Assembly (NCBI GenBank): GCA_023663025.1
Contig: JAMPIC010000003.1
Coordinates: 50,687-114,686 of the forward strand
From: Prevotella sp.
GTDB taxonomy: Bacteria; Bacillota; Clostridia; Oscillospirales; Ruminococcaceae
Direction: 5' to 3'
DNA length: 64,000 bases
Shown: positions 1 through 8,406 of the stretch, in pieces
Numbering within the stretch: position 1 is the first letter of the stretch
Layout: every line of letters begins with the position of its first letter
Position numbers and translations under genes: made by a program
Notes under the pieces: model-generated
The model's input: only the letters and a program-made list of their open reading frames with translations
What the model was told of the DNA's origin: nothing
The model's database searches: none

Positions 1-706
1 TGATATTTACTCCTGAATTTTTCGCGTAATTTTCACCCAGCATATACGCGCCGATTGGTTTTGAAATGAAAAGCGTGCCGATAATTCCAACCGCCGTTAT
101 TGCGGAAATTATTTTAACGTCAGTCATATCGGTGCCCGAAAAAGTGCCGTTCGACCAGTCATGCAGATTTACAATATCGGAATCGTCGGCAAATGTCACG
201 ATAAAATCCGTTACCGCCGAGCAGATGTAGCCGACCATAATTCCGCAGACCACCAACATTGACATTTGCTTCATTTTTTTTGATACCGCAAGCACAAATC
301 CGAGGGAAAGCATAGCCCCCGCAAACGCCGCCGTTACCATGAATCCCGAGCTTACCGAGCGAAAAAAATTTGAGACGACTATCACTGAAGCGGCAACCGT
401 AAGCTTCGCTCCCGAGGACACGCCGAGGACAAAAGGTCCGGCAATAGGATTGTGAAAAAAAGTCTGTAAAAGATACCCCGAAAGAGAAAGTCCGCCGCCC
501 AGAAGCATTGCCGCCAGCGCCCGCGGTATACGGATTTTCCAAAGAATATCCGTAACGTTTTCAATATTTTTTCCGAAAAGAGAGCGAGTTATTTCGGCAG
601 GCGAAATCCGCGTGCTTCCGATAAAAATATTTGCGGAAAATACCGAAAAAAATAAAATTATCAGCAGTGCAAACGCCGTAAAGCAACGCTTTTTCACTCT
701 ATTCAT
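1..706 (-). CDS. FecCD/BtuC-type ABC transporter permease (partial, 3' end outside window)
   Basis: The open frame running off the left edge encodes the first 235 residues of a multi-pass permease. Start is ATG 704-706 with GGTGAG upstream. After a hydrophobic first helix comes the family signature: IRIPRALAAMLLGGG near residues 58-72, then a NPIAGPFVLGVSSGA block. These are the conserved segments of inner-membrane permeases that import iron-siderophore, heme or cobalamin. It lies 5 bp after the binding-protein gene and is the last visible gene of an operon led by a cobalamin riboswitch, so corrinoid import is the best guess. The C-terminal third, including the usual ATPase-contact region, and any ATPase gene are outside the window. 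Family confident; substrate inferred. Confidence 0.88.
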   Translation of the reverse strand, partial: MNRVKKRCFTAFALLIILFFSVFSANIFIGSTRISPAEITRSLFGKNIENVTDILWKIRIPRALAAMLLGGGLSLSGYLLQTFFHNPIAGPFVLGVSSGAKLTVAASVIVVSNFFRSVSSGFMVTAAFAGAMLSLGFVLAVSKKMKQMSMLVVCGIMVGYICSAVTDFIVTFADDSDIVNLHDWSNGTFSGTDMTDVKIISAITAVGIIGTLFISKPIGAYMLGENYAKNSGVNI

Positions 707-711
707 TTTGC

Positions 712-1860
712 TCACCCGCTTTCAAGCTTAAATAAAAATACAGGCGGATTTTCCTCGGTATTTTCAGTAAAAATTAAATTTAAATCGGAAATTACAGTGC
801 CCAATTTCATGCTTTCCTGAAATAAATTTTCCTTCGTACACCATACATTTCCGCTTTTCACAGCTCTGAAATCCGCAAGCAATTCACACTTTGAAATTAA
901 TTCGTCAACCGTATTTATTTCGCCGCCCACCGCGCTGTTGTAAATAATAAAATCCGCGTTTTTAGCCTTGCTGTAAAACTGTTCTGTTTCCATTGTTACG
1001 GAGGCCGATGCGGTTTCGGGATCGCCCAAATCCGCGAAAATATTTTCTCCGCCCGCAAGCTCAATCATTTTTGTAACGTAGTCTCCCGACTTGCGCGTTA
1101 CTGCCTGACCCGAAGCATTTATGTAAAAAAATACAGCGGTTTTTCCTGTATTTTCGATGCTTTCAGCGGCTTCAAGAAGCGCCGCCTGTTCGTTGAAAAG
1201 CTCTGCCGCTTTTTCGTATTTTCCGCACATTTCTGCGTAAACCTTTATCCATTCGCTTCTGCCCAAAGGGTGCGGCTCATAGCTTGAAAAGTCCACAAAA
1301 ACAGGTATTCCCAGTTCTTCCAGTTTTTCTCGGACTTCGGGTGAATGTCCACTCATTGTGGACTGCACCGAAAGTCCGCAGCCGCCCGTTAAAAGCAATT
1401 CGTAATCCGGCTCGCGGTATTTTCCCGCGTAAATAATTTCGCCTTTTTTCATTGCGTCCGCAGCGTATTCTATATGCCAGTCCTCGGCTTTTGCGCCCGA
1501 AAATTTTATGAAATTTCCGCACTCCAATTCTGCAAAAAGTCCCATTGCAGAGGTTGCCGCAAGATAAATATTTTCAATCGGCTGATTTAAAACGGTAATT
1601 TTTTCGTCAATATTTTCAGGCGGAATTTTTCCATCGGGAACAATTAAAAATTTTCCTCCGTCCATGGTTGAAATAAGCGAAAATCCGCCCTCGTAACGGT
1701 CTATCGCAAATTGTTCCGCGTAAGAATTTTCTATCCTTTCGGAAAATGTCAGCCCCTTGATTTCAACGGGGTTTGCGGGTATTCCGTCCGCCTCTTTGCA
1801 GCCGCACAGAAGCAACAGAAAAATTGCCGGATAAATTAAAAAAACAATTATTTTTTTCAT
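712..1860 (-). CDS. Periplasmic-binding-protein-like lipoprotein of a cobalamin/iron-chelate ABC importer (BtuF/FecB type)
   Basis: 382 residues. The N-terminus is a lipoprotein signal: MKK, a hydrophobic stretch, then LLLCGC with the lipid-anchored Cys at 21. The body fits a class III binding protein of the BtuF/FhuD fold. It has an early segment resembling the first lobe, a central PHPLGRSEWIKVYAEMCGK region typical of the linker helix, and a second lobe with AGGENIFADLGD and a late NADFIIYN strand. It should capture corrinoid or iron chelate at the outer membrane face and deliver it to the permease that starts 5 bp downstream. The start sits one base before the end of the upstream gene, so the genes are translationally linked. 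The B12 riboswitch favours a corrinoid ligand; the exact ligand is not shown. Confidence 0.82.
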   Translation of the reverse strand: MKKIIVFLIYPAIFLLLLCGCKEADGIPANPVEIKGLTFSERIENSYAEQFAIDRYEGGFSLISTMDGGKFLIVPDGKIPPENIDEKITVLNQPIENIYLAATSAMGLFAELECGNFIKFSGAKAEDWHIEYAADAMKKGEIIYAGKYREPDYELLLTGGCGLSVQSTMSGHSPEVREKLEELGIPVFVDFSSYEPHPLGRSEWIKVYAEMCGKYEKAAELFNEQAALLEAAESIENTGKTAVFFYINASGQAVTRKSGDYVTKMIELAGGENIFADLGDPETASASVTMETEQFYSKAKNADFIIYNSAVGGEINTVDELISKCELLADFRAVKSGNVWCTKENLFQESMKLGTVISDLNLIFTENTEENPPVFLFKLESG

Positions 1861-1861
1861 T

Positions 1862-2290
1862 TTATTTTATCTTCCTTTTTGCAGCAAAAACGACTGCCAA
1901 AACGGAAATTGCAAGAACAGCCGCTGCGGAAAAATATATAAAAATTCCCGCCGGATTATCGGTTGATTTAATTGTTGAAGAATTAAATTTTATTGTGTAT
2001 TCAATTATATGCGGCTCGCTCATAGCAACGGTTTCCGCAAGCATGGGAATGTCACTGTCAAGAGCGGGAACGGCAATTATGAACGTAGAATTTCCCTTGG
2101 AATTAACGGGATAATATGTTGTTCCTTCCACTTCCATATAGTCATAATTGGGACTGCTCCAAACAATTTCCGCTGTAATTTCGCCGTCCGAAATTTGAAT
2201 ATCTGCGGGCGATTTTATGCTTGCTCTGCCGCTTCCGCCGCTTAAAATTACCTCAGCGGTGTAATTGCCGTCGTCAAATTTTTGCTTCAT
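1862..2290 (-). CDS. Small NEAT-like extracellular domain protein with C-terminal membrane anchor
   Basis: 142 residues, starting at ATG 2288-2290 because GGGAGGAATT lies just upstream. A longer frame to 2344 would run through the leader terminator and is rejected. The protein opens directly with a beta-rich domain (DGNYTAEVILSGGSGRA, then IVWSSPNYDYMEVEG, then GNSTFIIAVPALD). That pattern resembles small NEAT or heme/corrinoid-capture domains found next to Firmicute transporters. A C-terminal helix (residues about 116-136) is followed by AAKRKIK, a stop-transfer tail. No N-terminal signal peptide is visible, which is odd for a surface domain; export may rely on the C-terminal helix. First gene of the riboswitch-controlled operon, so it probably hands ligand to the ABC importer. 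Function inferred. Confidence 0.6.
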   Translation of the reverse strand: MKQKFDDGNYTAEVILSGGSGRASIKSPADIQISDGEITAEIVWSSPNYDYMEVEGTTYYPVNSKGNSTFIIAVPALDSDIPMLAETVAMSEPHIIEYTIKFNSSTIKSTDNPAGIFIYFSAAAVLAISVLAVVFAAKRKIK

Positions 2291-2306
2291 AATTCCTCCC
2301 AAATAA

Positions 2307-2337
2307 CAAAAATGCGCTTTTACCAAAGTAAAAGCGC
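2307..2337 (-). terminator. Leader terminator of the cobalamin riboswitch
   Basis: A perfect 10-bp stem (2314-2323 with 2328-2337, loop CAAA) is followed on the minus strand by a run of T. It lies between the riboswitch and the first gene's ribosome-binding site, so ligand binding most likely works by premature termination. Confidence 0.85.
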
Positions 2338-2446
2338 ACAACAAAAAGACGTATATATCCGCAAAAATTTTTCACCGAAATTGCGGTCATATCCGTTTAA
2401 ACGTACTGCCAATTACTCGTGGCATGAAAATAAAATTTTCCGTACA

Positions 2447-2626
2447 AACAGCAGGCAGGTCTCCCGGCTTATGCCTCAACGCTCGGAAAAGTCTTCCCAA
2501 AATGAATTTCAGTGACATAATTCTTTCCTTGCTCCGCAATTACGGTGACGAGTTCGTACAGGATTCGCACCTGTTTCCCTTTTCACCGGATCGATTTTCA
2601 TGCGAAAATATCCGACACCTGCTGTT
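2447..2626 (-). promoter_or_regulatory. Cobalamin riboswitch (B12 element)
   Basis: Read on the minus strand, the region has an outer P1 helix (AACAGCAGG with CCTGCTGTT). It also has GGGAAACAGGTGCGAATCCTG, the cobalamin-core block GAACTCGTCACCGTAATTG, then GTCACTG, TGGGAAGAC, and finally AAGCCGGGAGACCTGCC, the classic B12 box. Order and spacing match the cobalamin riboswitch family. It controls the downstream importer operon through the terminator at 2307-2337, switching expression off when adenosyl- or other cobalamin is plentiful. Confidence 0.93.
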
Positions 2627-2656
2627 TTATTAAATTTTCAAGATAGATACAACATT

Positions 2657-2685
2657 ATTTTATCACTAAATAATTGTTTTGTCAA
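2657..2685 (-). promoter_or_regulatory. SigA promoter of the cobalamin-importer operon
   Basis: Minus strand TTGACA (2680-2685), 17-bp spacer, TAAAAT (2657-2662), about 30 bp upstream of the riboswitch P1 helix. Confidence 0.75.
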
Positions 2686-2886
2686 GATATTTTTACATAA
2701 AATTTCTGCGTCACGGAAAACTGGATTATATCCTTTTTGTTCGTTTTGCATGCAGAATTTCATCGTTCAGTATTTTGAAGCTTATTTGTCTTTTAATATT
2801 ATCTTTACTTCTTATTTCAGTTGTGCGAGGTTGTCTTAATATATTTAGCGTGCTTTATAATTAATTTGTAAAATTTCAAAAAAGTA

Positions 2887-2915
2887 TTGAAATCACGGCT
2901 CATATGTGATATAAT
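2887..2915 (+). promoter_or_regulatory. SigA promoter of the fluoride-responsive antiporter gene
   Basis: TTGAAA (2887-2892), 17-bp spacer, TATAAT (2910-2915). Transcription would start about seven bases later, right at the beginning of the fluoride riboswitch. Confidence 0.8.
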
Positions 2916-2920
2916 TGAAT

Positions 2921-3015
2921 TGGGAATGAGGTTCTCCCATAGATGAAAAACATCTAAAACCGCTTGTTAAAGCTGATGACTTCTGCGATTTTACGCAGGA
3001 GCTGTCGGCTTTTTT
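2921..3015 (+). promoter_or_regulatory. Fluoride riboswitch (crcB motif) with overlapping terminator
   Basis: The leader holds the fluoride-aptamer pattern: a GGGAATGAGGTTCTCCC hairpin, an A-rich spacer, AACCGCTTGTTAAAGC and then the invariant GCTGATGACTTCTGC tail. The tail pairs with CGCAGGAGCTGTCGGC (2994-3009) to form a terminator stem followed by TTTTTT (3010-3015). The overlap of aptamer and terminator is the usual mechanism: fluoride stabilises the aptamer and allows read-through. The next gene is a cation/proton antiporter, one of the gene classes known downstream of this riboswitch. Confidence 0.88.
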
Positions 3016-3036
3016 GCTTTATATGGAGGAATTATT

Positions 3037-4230
3037 ATGTTGATAAGTATTTCGTTGATTTTGTTTTCGGGTCTGCTGTTCGGAGCATTATGCAAAAAGG
3101 TGCGTTTTCCCGCGCTTTTTGGAATGATTATTGCGGGAATTATTATAGGTCCCCACGGTCTTAATCTGCTTGACAGCAGTATTTTGGGAATTTCCTCGGA
3201 GATACGGCGGATTGCCCTTATTATAATTCTCATAAGGGCGGGACTGAAACTGAATATCGGCGATTTGAAAAAGGTGGGCAGACCTGCCGTGATGATGTGT
3301 TTTGTCCCCGCTTGCTTTGAAATTATCGGTATGATTTTGCTTGCGCCGAAATTGCTGGGATTGTCCCTTTTGGACTCGGCTGTTCTCGGCGCGGTGGTCG
3401 GCGCAGTTTCGCCCGCAGTGGTCGTGCCGAGAATGATAAATTTAATTGACGACGGTTACGGGACGGAAAAGGGAATACCCCAAATGATACTTGCGGGGGC
3501 GTCCGTCGACGACGTGTTTGTTATTGTAATGTTTACCGCATTTACGGGGCTTGCGCAGGGCGAAAACGTGTCGCTTGCAAGTTTTGTAAACATTCCCGTA
3601 TCAATAATAATCGGCGCGGCGGCGGGACTTGCGGTCGGTCTTTTAATGTTTTGGTTTTTCGCAAAATTTAAAATCAACACGGTTGTGCAGGTAATTTTGG
3701 TACTGTCGGCAAGCTTTGTTTTGAATTGGATTGAGGAAGTTTCCGCAATTCCTTTTGCGGGACTTATCGCGATAATGGCGGCGGGTACGCAGATAAAAAG
3801 AAAATCCGCAGAAACCGCAAAAGAGCTTTCGTCCGTATTCGACAAGCTTTGGATACCATCGGAAATATTTCTTTTTGTATTGGTTGGAGCGTCAGTTGCC
3901 GCCGACAGCGTAAAAAACGCAGGATTTGCCGCCGTCATACTTATTTTGGGAGTGCTGATTTTCAGAATGGCGGGGGTGTTTATTTGCGTTGCAAAAACAA
4001 GTCTGAACGTCAAGGAAAAACTTTTCTGTATGCTTGCGTACACCCCGAAAGCCACGGTTCAAGCCGCTGTCGGCGGACTGCCGCTTGCAATGGGACTTCC
4101 CTGCGGCGGCACGGTGCTTACAGTGTCGGTTATCGCAATTCTGATAACCGCGCCGCTGGGGGCGTTTGCCATTGATTTGACTTACAAAAAATTTTTGGAG
4201 AAAAAATCTTTCCGAAAAAATATTGCGTAA
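3037..4230 (+). CDS. Cation/proton antiporter of the CPA family, fluoride-riboswitch controlled
   Basis: 397 residues, almost entirely hydrophobic, with about 11-13 membrane helices. ATG is preceded by GGAGGAATTATT. The acidic pair GASVDDVFVIVMF (near residues 164-176) occupies the ion-binding position of Na+/H+ exchangers (ND or DD in this fold). Other CPA-like features are the FPALFGMIIAGIIIGP helix and a glycine-rich PFAGLIAIMAAGTQIKR segment. A single gene with its own promoter and fluoride riboswitch, it probably helps cells survive fluoride or the acidification that HF entry causes. Whether it moves Na+, K+ or F- itself cannot be told from sequence. It is not a CrcB/Fluc or CLC-F protein. 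Confidence 0.85.
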   Translation: MLISISLILFSGLLFGALCKKVRFPALFGMIIAGIIIGPHGLNLLDSSILGISSEIRRIALIIILIRAGLKLNIGDLKKVGRPAVMMCFVPACFEIIGMILLAPKLLGLSLLDSAVLGAVVGAVSPAVVVPRMINLIDDGYGTEKGIPQMILAGASVDDVFVIVMFTAFTGLAQGENVSLASFVNIPVSIIIGAAAGLAVGLLMFWFFAKFKINTVVQVILVLSASFVLNWIEEVSAIPFAGLIAIMAAGTQIKRKSAETAKELSSVFDKLWIPSEIFLFVLVGASVAADSVKNAGFAAVILILGVLIFRMAGVFICVAKTSLNVKEKLFCMLAYTPKATVQAAVGGLPLAMGLPCGGTVLTVSVIAILITAPLGAFAIDLTYKKFLEKKSFRKNIA

Positions 4231-4278
4231 TCATTTATATCACAACGATTACGCAATAAAATTTAAATTTCCCGCAAA

Positions 4279-5406
4279 TTACTGTTTATCCAAAACCTCG
4301 GAAGCCTCTTTCAGCAGCTTGATAATGGGCAAATGCTGAGGGCAAACTCCCTCGCACTGTCCGCAGGCTATACATTCCGCCGCCCTGCCGTGCTTTTGAA
4401 CAACGCCGCCGTAAAACATCTTCGGGCGAAATTCCTCTTTATAAAGCCGCATAGTATTCACCGCGCGGAAAACGTCGGGAATTGAAATATTTTTCGGACA
4501 CCCGTCCGTGCAGTAACGGCACGCCGTACAGCCGATAGTCGGGGTGTTCAGCATAATTTCCCGCACTTCTTTAATAACGTTCTTTTCCCCGTCGGACAGC
4601 GGCTCAAAATTTTTAAATGTGGCAATATTGTCCGCCATTTGCTCCTCGGTGCTCATACCCGAAAGAATGGTCATAACCCCCGTCAAGGAGCCAACAAACC
4701 GCATTGCCCAAGAGGCTGCCGACGACTGCGGACGAACCGCCTTGAATTTTTCCTCAATTTCGGGAGTGGGGTTCGCAAGCGTGCCGCCCTTGACAGGCTC
4801 CATAATTATCATCGGAATATTTCGTTTTTTAAGTATTTCGAAAAGCTTTCCCGACTGCACCACGGGGTTTTCCCAGTCCGCGTAATTAAGCTGTATCTGC
4901 ACAAATTCCACCTCGGGGTGCTTGTCGAGAATGTTTTCGAGCAGTTCGGGCGAGCCGTGAAAGGAAAATCCGAAATGACGTATTTTGCCCTGTTTTTTCT
5001 TTTCTACCGCCCATGAAAAGCTGCCGTATTCCTCCTGCTTTTCGTAATTGCTGCCGTCCTCGAGGGAGTGCAGCAGATAAAAGTCCACATAATCCGTTCC
5101 CAGACGTTCAAGCTGTTCGTTAAAAATTCGGTCGCAGTCCGCCCCGCTTTGCATACACCAAGCGGGCAGCTTTGTGGCGAGGTAGAACGCCTCACGGGGA
5201 TAACGCTTTACAACAGCCTCCCTGACGGCAATTTCCGACTTGCCCTCGTGATAAACGTAAGCCGTGTCGAAATAATTCAGACCCGCGTCCATATAAGCGT
5301 CAACCATACGACAGACACTATCCATATCAATTTTGCCGTCTTTTTGGGGCAGCCTCATCATACCGAAACCCAGCCTCGGCATTTTTTCAATATTTAACAC
5401 ATTCAT
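4279..5406 (-). CDS. Aldo/keto reductase with C-terminal ferredoxin-type 4Fe-4S domain
   Basis: 375 residues. Residues 1-270 form an AKR barrel: LGFGMMRLP at the first strand, DTAYVYHEGKSE with the catalytic Asp/Tyr, LATKLP with the Lys, and YLLHSL with the His. A C-terminal domain follows with two cysteine clusters, CTACRYCTDGCP and CIACGQCEGVCPQ, each able to bind a 4Fe-4S cluster. The fused form is common in anaerobic Clostridia and probably links reduction or oxidation of a small carbonyl to ferredoxin-like electron carriers; the substrate is unknown. GGAGG sits only one base from the first ATG, so the in-frame GTG two codons later is a credible alternative start. Single gene, no partner nearby. 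Confidence 0.9.
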   Translation of the reverse strand: MNVLNIEKMPRLGFGMMRLPQKDGKIDMDSVCRMVDAYMDAGLNYFDTAYVYHEGKSEIAVREAVVKRYPREAFYLATKLPAWCMQSGADCDRIFNEQLERLGTDYVDFYLLHSLEDGSNYEKQEEYGSFSWAVEKKKQGKIRHFGFSFHGSPELLENILDKHPEVEFVQIQLNYADWENPVVQSGKLFEILKKRNIPMIIMEPVKGGTLANPTPEIEEKFKAVRPQSSAASWAMRFVGSLTGVMTILSGMSTEEQMADNIATFKNFEPLSDGEKNVIKEVREIMLNTPTIGCTACRYCTDGCPKNISIPDVFRAVNTMRLYKEEFRPKMFYGGVVQKHGRAAECIACGQCEGVCPQHLPIIKLLKEASEVLDKQ

Positions 5407-5431
5407 TCCTCCAATTTTATTTTTAAATTTT

Positions 5432-6115
5432 TTACCCGATTATTTTCAGCAATTTTTCTTTCGGTACGCTTTTAAATAATTCCGACAAATGCTCGATTAT
5501 TTTTTCTTTGGACTGCTCGGGTGTTTGCAAATAAACCCGTTTCTCAAAATCGTTTCCGAAAAACTTTTCGGGGACGGCGTACCGCGCCACGCCCCAGCCG
5601 TAGGGAACGCCGTTTTTGTCCCGCATATACTCAAAATCCGCCGTGACAACATAGCCCTGCATTTGCAGACGGGTAATTATCGTTTCAAAGCCTTTCCGCC
5701 CGTTTTTGCCGAAACCGCCCAGCCGTTTCAGTTCCTTTGAAAGCAGGCTGTCGTGCTCGGCAATTATGTCGTAAACCGTTTTGTCGGCGTAAGGCGCGAG
5801 ACCGTCCTCGTACCGCGCGTCAAAATCGTAGCTGTCCCGACGGTAATTTGCGAAATCGGGATACCATTCCGCGCTGATAAAACCCGCTTTTTTCTTGAAA
5901 AATTTCCCGTAAGCGCACCCCGTTTCCCTTATCACGGGACCTTTCCACTCCCAAGGACCGTCGTTCACGTCCGAAAACCAAAGCTCGGGCGGCGTATGCT
6001 CCTCTACGGAAAAGCCGGGTATGTCGTTTTTGAAAAACGGCAGAAATCCGTATTTTTGCACCGCTTTTGACAAGTCCGCCCGAGAACGGATTTGGAAATC
6101 GAATTTATTTTTCAT
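5432..6115 (-). CDS. AlkZ-related (YcaQ-like) protein, function uncertain
   Basis: 227 residues from MKNKFDFQIRS. The frame opens further upstream (TTG at 6169), but a TATAAT-like box falls inside that extension, so the inner ATG is preferred even though its ribosome-binding site is weak. The protein is soluble, rich in Trp and Tyr, with the segments ELWFSDVNDGPWEWKGP and GFISAEWYPDFANYRRD, and LGGFGKNGRKGFETIITRLQMQGY. These resemble the short AlkZ-related proteins of Firmicutes that share the winged-helix part of the YcaQ/AlkZ DNA glycosylases but lack full length. DNA repair is a guess only. It lies between an aldo/keto reductase and leuA with no shared operon logic. Confidence 0.5.
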   Translation of the reverse strand: MKNKFDFQIRSRADLSKAVQKYGFLPFFKNDIPGFSVEEHTPPELWFSDVNDGPWEWKGPVIRETGCAYGKFFKKKAGFISAEWYPDFANYRRDSYDFDARYEDGLAPYADKTVYDIIAEHDSLLSKELKRLGGFGKNGRKGFETIITRLQMQGYVVTADFEYMRDKNGVPYGWGVARYAVPEKFFGNDFEKRVYLQTPEQSKEKIIEHLSELFKSVPKEKLLKIIG

Positions 6116-6248
6116 TTTATTCACGTCCGTGTTTATTTTTGATAATATTATAGCAGATTTTTTTACCAATTCTATTTACATTTTTAATAATATAAATAGC
6201 GTATTGTCGGCATTTGGCGGCAGTGTTTAGTGTGACGGCGGAAACGCC

Positions 6249-7910
6249 TTACCCGAGCAGCTTGCTGTTGTTTATAGCCGAAACGAGAGCGTTCACCGAA
6301 GCGACAATGATGTCGGTGTCCTTGCCGGCTCCCCAGAAAACGCCGTCAGCGGTGTCAATGCCCACATAAGCCGCCGCCTCGGAACTTGACCCGTTTTCAA
6401 GAGCGTGCTCCTTATAGGTCACAATGGTGTACGCGATACCCAATGCGTCCTTTACCGCATTGGAAACAGCGTCCAGACGACCGTTGCCCTCGTTTTCACG
6501 GGTTATCGATGTGCCGTTACGGGATACGGTAACAGCAGCGGTAATGCCGTTTTTCTGCGCGTAATGAGCTTCCTCCACAGTAAAGAAATCCTTTTTGTTT
6601 ACATAGCGTTCCGTGAATATCTTGTATATTTCGTCGGGCATAAGCTCTTTATGAGCGTGGTCGGAAACGCTCTTGACCGCGTAGCCGAAGTCCTCGCGCA
6701 TTTTAGGCGGCATATCTATGCCGAACTTCTGCTCCATAAGATAGCCGATGCCGCCCTTTCCCGACTGGCTGTTTATGCGGATAACGTCTCCCTCGTATTC
6801 TCTGCCCACGTCCTTGGGGTCGATGGCAAGGTAGGGGACTGTCCAGAATTCGGGATTTTTTTCTTCGCGCCACTTCATGCCCTTTGCGATAGCGTCCTGA
6901 TGAGAGCCGGAGAACGCCGCGAATACCAGTGCGCCGCTATAGGGCTGACGCTCGTAAACGTGCATGCGGGTAAGCTTTTCGTACACTCCGGTTATCTCGG
7001 ACAGATCGGAAAAATCCAATTCGGGATCGACGCCGTGGGTGAACATATTCATGGCAAGAGTTACGATATCGACGTTTCCGGTTCGCTCGCCGTTGCCGAA
7101 AAGCGTACCCTCGATACGGTCGGCTCCCGCCAACAGACCCATCTCGGAATCCGCCACCGCGCAGCCACGGTCGTTGTGGGGGTGCAGGGAAACTACAAGA
7201 TTTTCGCGGTTTTTCATGTGTCTGCACATATATTCGACCTGACAGGCGTAAACATGGGGCATACTTTCCTCAACGGTAACGGGCAGGTTTATGATGACCT
7301 TGTCCTCCGCAGTTGGCTGCCAAACGTCGATAACGGCGTTGCATATGTCGAGGGCGAACTCGGGTTCAGTGCCCGTAAAGCTTTCGGGACTGTACTCAAA
7401 CCGAAAATTCCCCTCGGTTTTTTCGCGGTACTCCTTGCAGAGCTTCGCGCCGAAAACGGCAATATCGATGATTTCCTCCTTTGATTTCTTGAAAACCTGC
7501 TCGCGCTGAGCCACGGAGGTACTGTTGTAAAGGTGTACTATGGCGTTTTTGCAGCCCTTGAGAGCCTCGAAGGTCTTTGCGATGATGTGCTCGCGGCTCT
7601 GTGTAAGCACCTGAATGGTAACGTCGTCGGGGATAAGGTTCTGCTCGATAAGAGCGCGGCAGAACGCGTATTCCGTCTCGCTGGCGGCAGGGAAACCTAT
7701 TTCGATCTCCTTGAAGCCGACCTTAACGAGGTACTTCCAGAATTCCAGCTTTTCCTCCAGCGACATGGGGATAATAAGCGCCTGGTTGCCGTCTCTCAGA
7801 TCGACGGAGCACCATACGGGAGCTTTTGTGGGTCTGTCCTTCCGCACCCAGTCATAGCAAGGCTCGGGGGGCATAAAGTAGCGTTTCTGATAGCGGTCGT
7901 AATTTTTCAT
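6249..7910 (-). CDS. leuA: 2-isopropylmalate synthase
   Basis: 553 residues, the long (type 2) form. It condenses acetyl-CoA with 2-oxoisovalerate, the first committed step of leucine synthesis. Visible motifs are VDLRDGNQALI (metal Asp and catalytic region), SLHPHNDRGCAVAD with the metal His pair, and GTLFGNGERTGNVD, the family glycine-rich motif. The C-terminal 130 residues (from about 425) form the regulatory domain responsible for leucine feedback in the family. A GAAAGGAAAG site precedes the ATG. The gene stands alone; leuBCD are not in the window. Its long leader is a T-box with a terminator, so expression should rise when tRNA-Leu is uncharged. Identity is firm. Confidence 0.96.
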   Translation of the reverse strand: MKNYDRYQKRYFMPPEPCYDWVRKDRPTKAPVWCSVDLRDGNQALIIPMSLEEKLEFWKYLVKVGFKEIEIGFPAASETEYAFCRALIEQNLIPDDVTIQVLTQSREHIIAKTFEALKGCKNAIVHLYNSTSVAQREQVFKKSKEEIIDIAVFGAKLCKEYREKTEGNFRFEYSPESFTGTEPEFALDICNAVIDVWQPTAEDKVIINLPVTVEESMPHVYACQVEYMCRHMKNRENLVVSLHPHNDRGCAVADSEMGLLAGADRIEGTLFGNGERTGNVDIVTLAMNMFTHGVDPELDFSDLSEITGVYEKLTRMHVYERQPYSGALVFAAFSGSHQDAIAKGMKWREEKNPEFWTVPYLAIDPKDVGREYEGDVIRINSQSGKGGIGYLMEQKFGIDMPPKMREDFGYAVKSVSDHAHKELMPDEIYKIFTERYVNKKDFFTVEEAHYAQKNGITAAVTVSRNGTSITRENEGNGRLDAVSNAVKDALGIAYTIVTYKEHALENGSSSEAAAYVGIDTADGVFWGAGKDTDIIVASVNALVSAINNSKLLG

Positions 7911-7974
7911 GGCAAATCTTTCCTTTCATAGATGTTAGAGATCGGTGGTTAGAGGTCAGAATGTTTGCGTACAA

Positions 7975-8022
7975 TAAAAAAGCTTTCATCTCATGCCTCA
8001 AAGGAGACTAAGAGATGAAAGC
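7975..8022 (-). terminator. T-box leader terminator of leuA
   Basis: Minus strand stem GCTTTCATCTC / GAGATGAAAGC (8012-8022 with 7982-7992), followed by a T-rich run ending near 7975. Confidence 0.85.
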
Positions 8023-8262
8023 ATAAGCTTCCACGGTACCACTCTTGTTCGGACGCAAGTCCGCACCTCGCCGCATCTCAATCTTGGGGATATCCAATGC
8101 GTATCTCTGTAACGGGAGAACCCGTTCCGACCTAATTGCCGCAAGGCTTTCAGCGGACTGCTCAAGGAGGAGTTATGACCGAACCGAATTGCCGCGTTGC
8201 ACCGAACCGCAGCTCTCTGAAAATACGGGACAGCTTTTTTTCCCATCGTTGCATTTAATAAG
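7975..8262 (-). promoter_or_regulatory. T-box leader (probably tRNA-Leu responsive)
   Basis: On the minus strand the invariant T-box sequence AAGAGTGGTACCGTGGAAG lies at 8028-8046, directly before the terminator. Upstream is a stem I with AGAGAGCTGCGGTTCGGTG, typical of the distal S-turn region. CTC leucine codons lie at 8167-8172, inside the likely specifier loop (AACTCCTCCTTGAG), which fits the downstream leuA. The specifier choice rests on position and context, not on a computed fold. Confidence 0.9.
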
Positions 8263-8273
8263 ATTATGATGAT

Positions 8274-8302
8274 ATTATAGCACAGCTTTTTCGGCTTGTC
8301 AA
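8274..8302 (-). promoter_or_regulatory. SigA promoter of the leuA T-box leader
   Basis: Perfect consensus on the minus strand: TTGACA (8297-8302), 17 bp, TATAAT (8274-8279). Confidence 0.88.
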
Positions 8303-8406
8303 GAGAAATTTTCAAATTATTATCCGGCTGAGGAAAATTTCCGTACAAGCGGTGATTTTACATATGCTTGATAAACCGAACCGACGGCATATGCCGCCGG
8401 TTTGTG

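Noticed and set aside
6405..7484. 359-codon plus-strand open frame
   Set aside because: Shadow of leuA, no recognisable protein features or ribosome-binding site.
7930..7965. GTTAGAG-like repeats here and near 47841
   Set aside because: Short and imperfect; could be chance and no mobile-element ends or terminal repeats were found.
8380..8403. Terminator of the flavodoxin-like reductase gene
   Set aside because: Hairpin with CCGACGGCAT/ATGCCGCCGG is present, but the following T-run is poor, so termination was not claimed.
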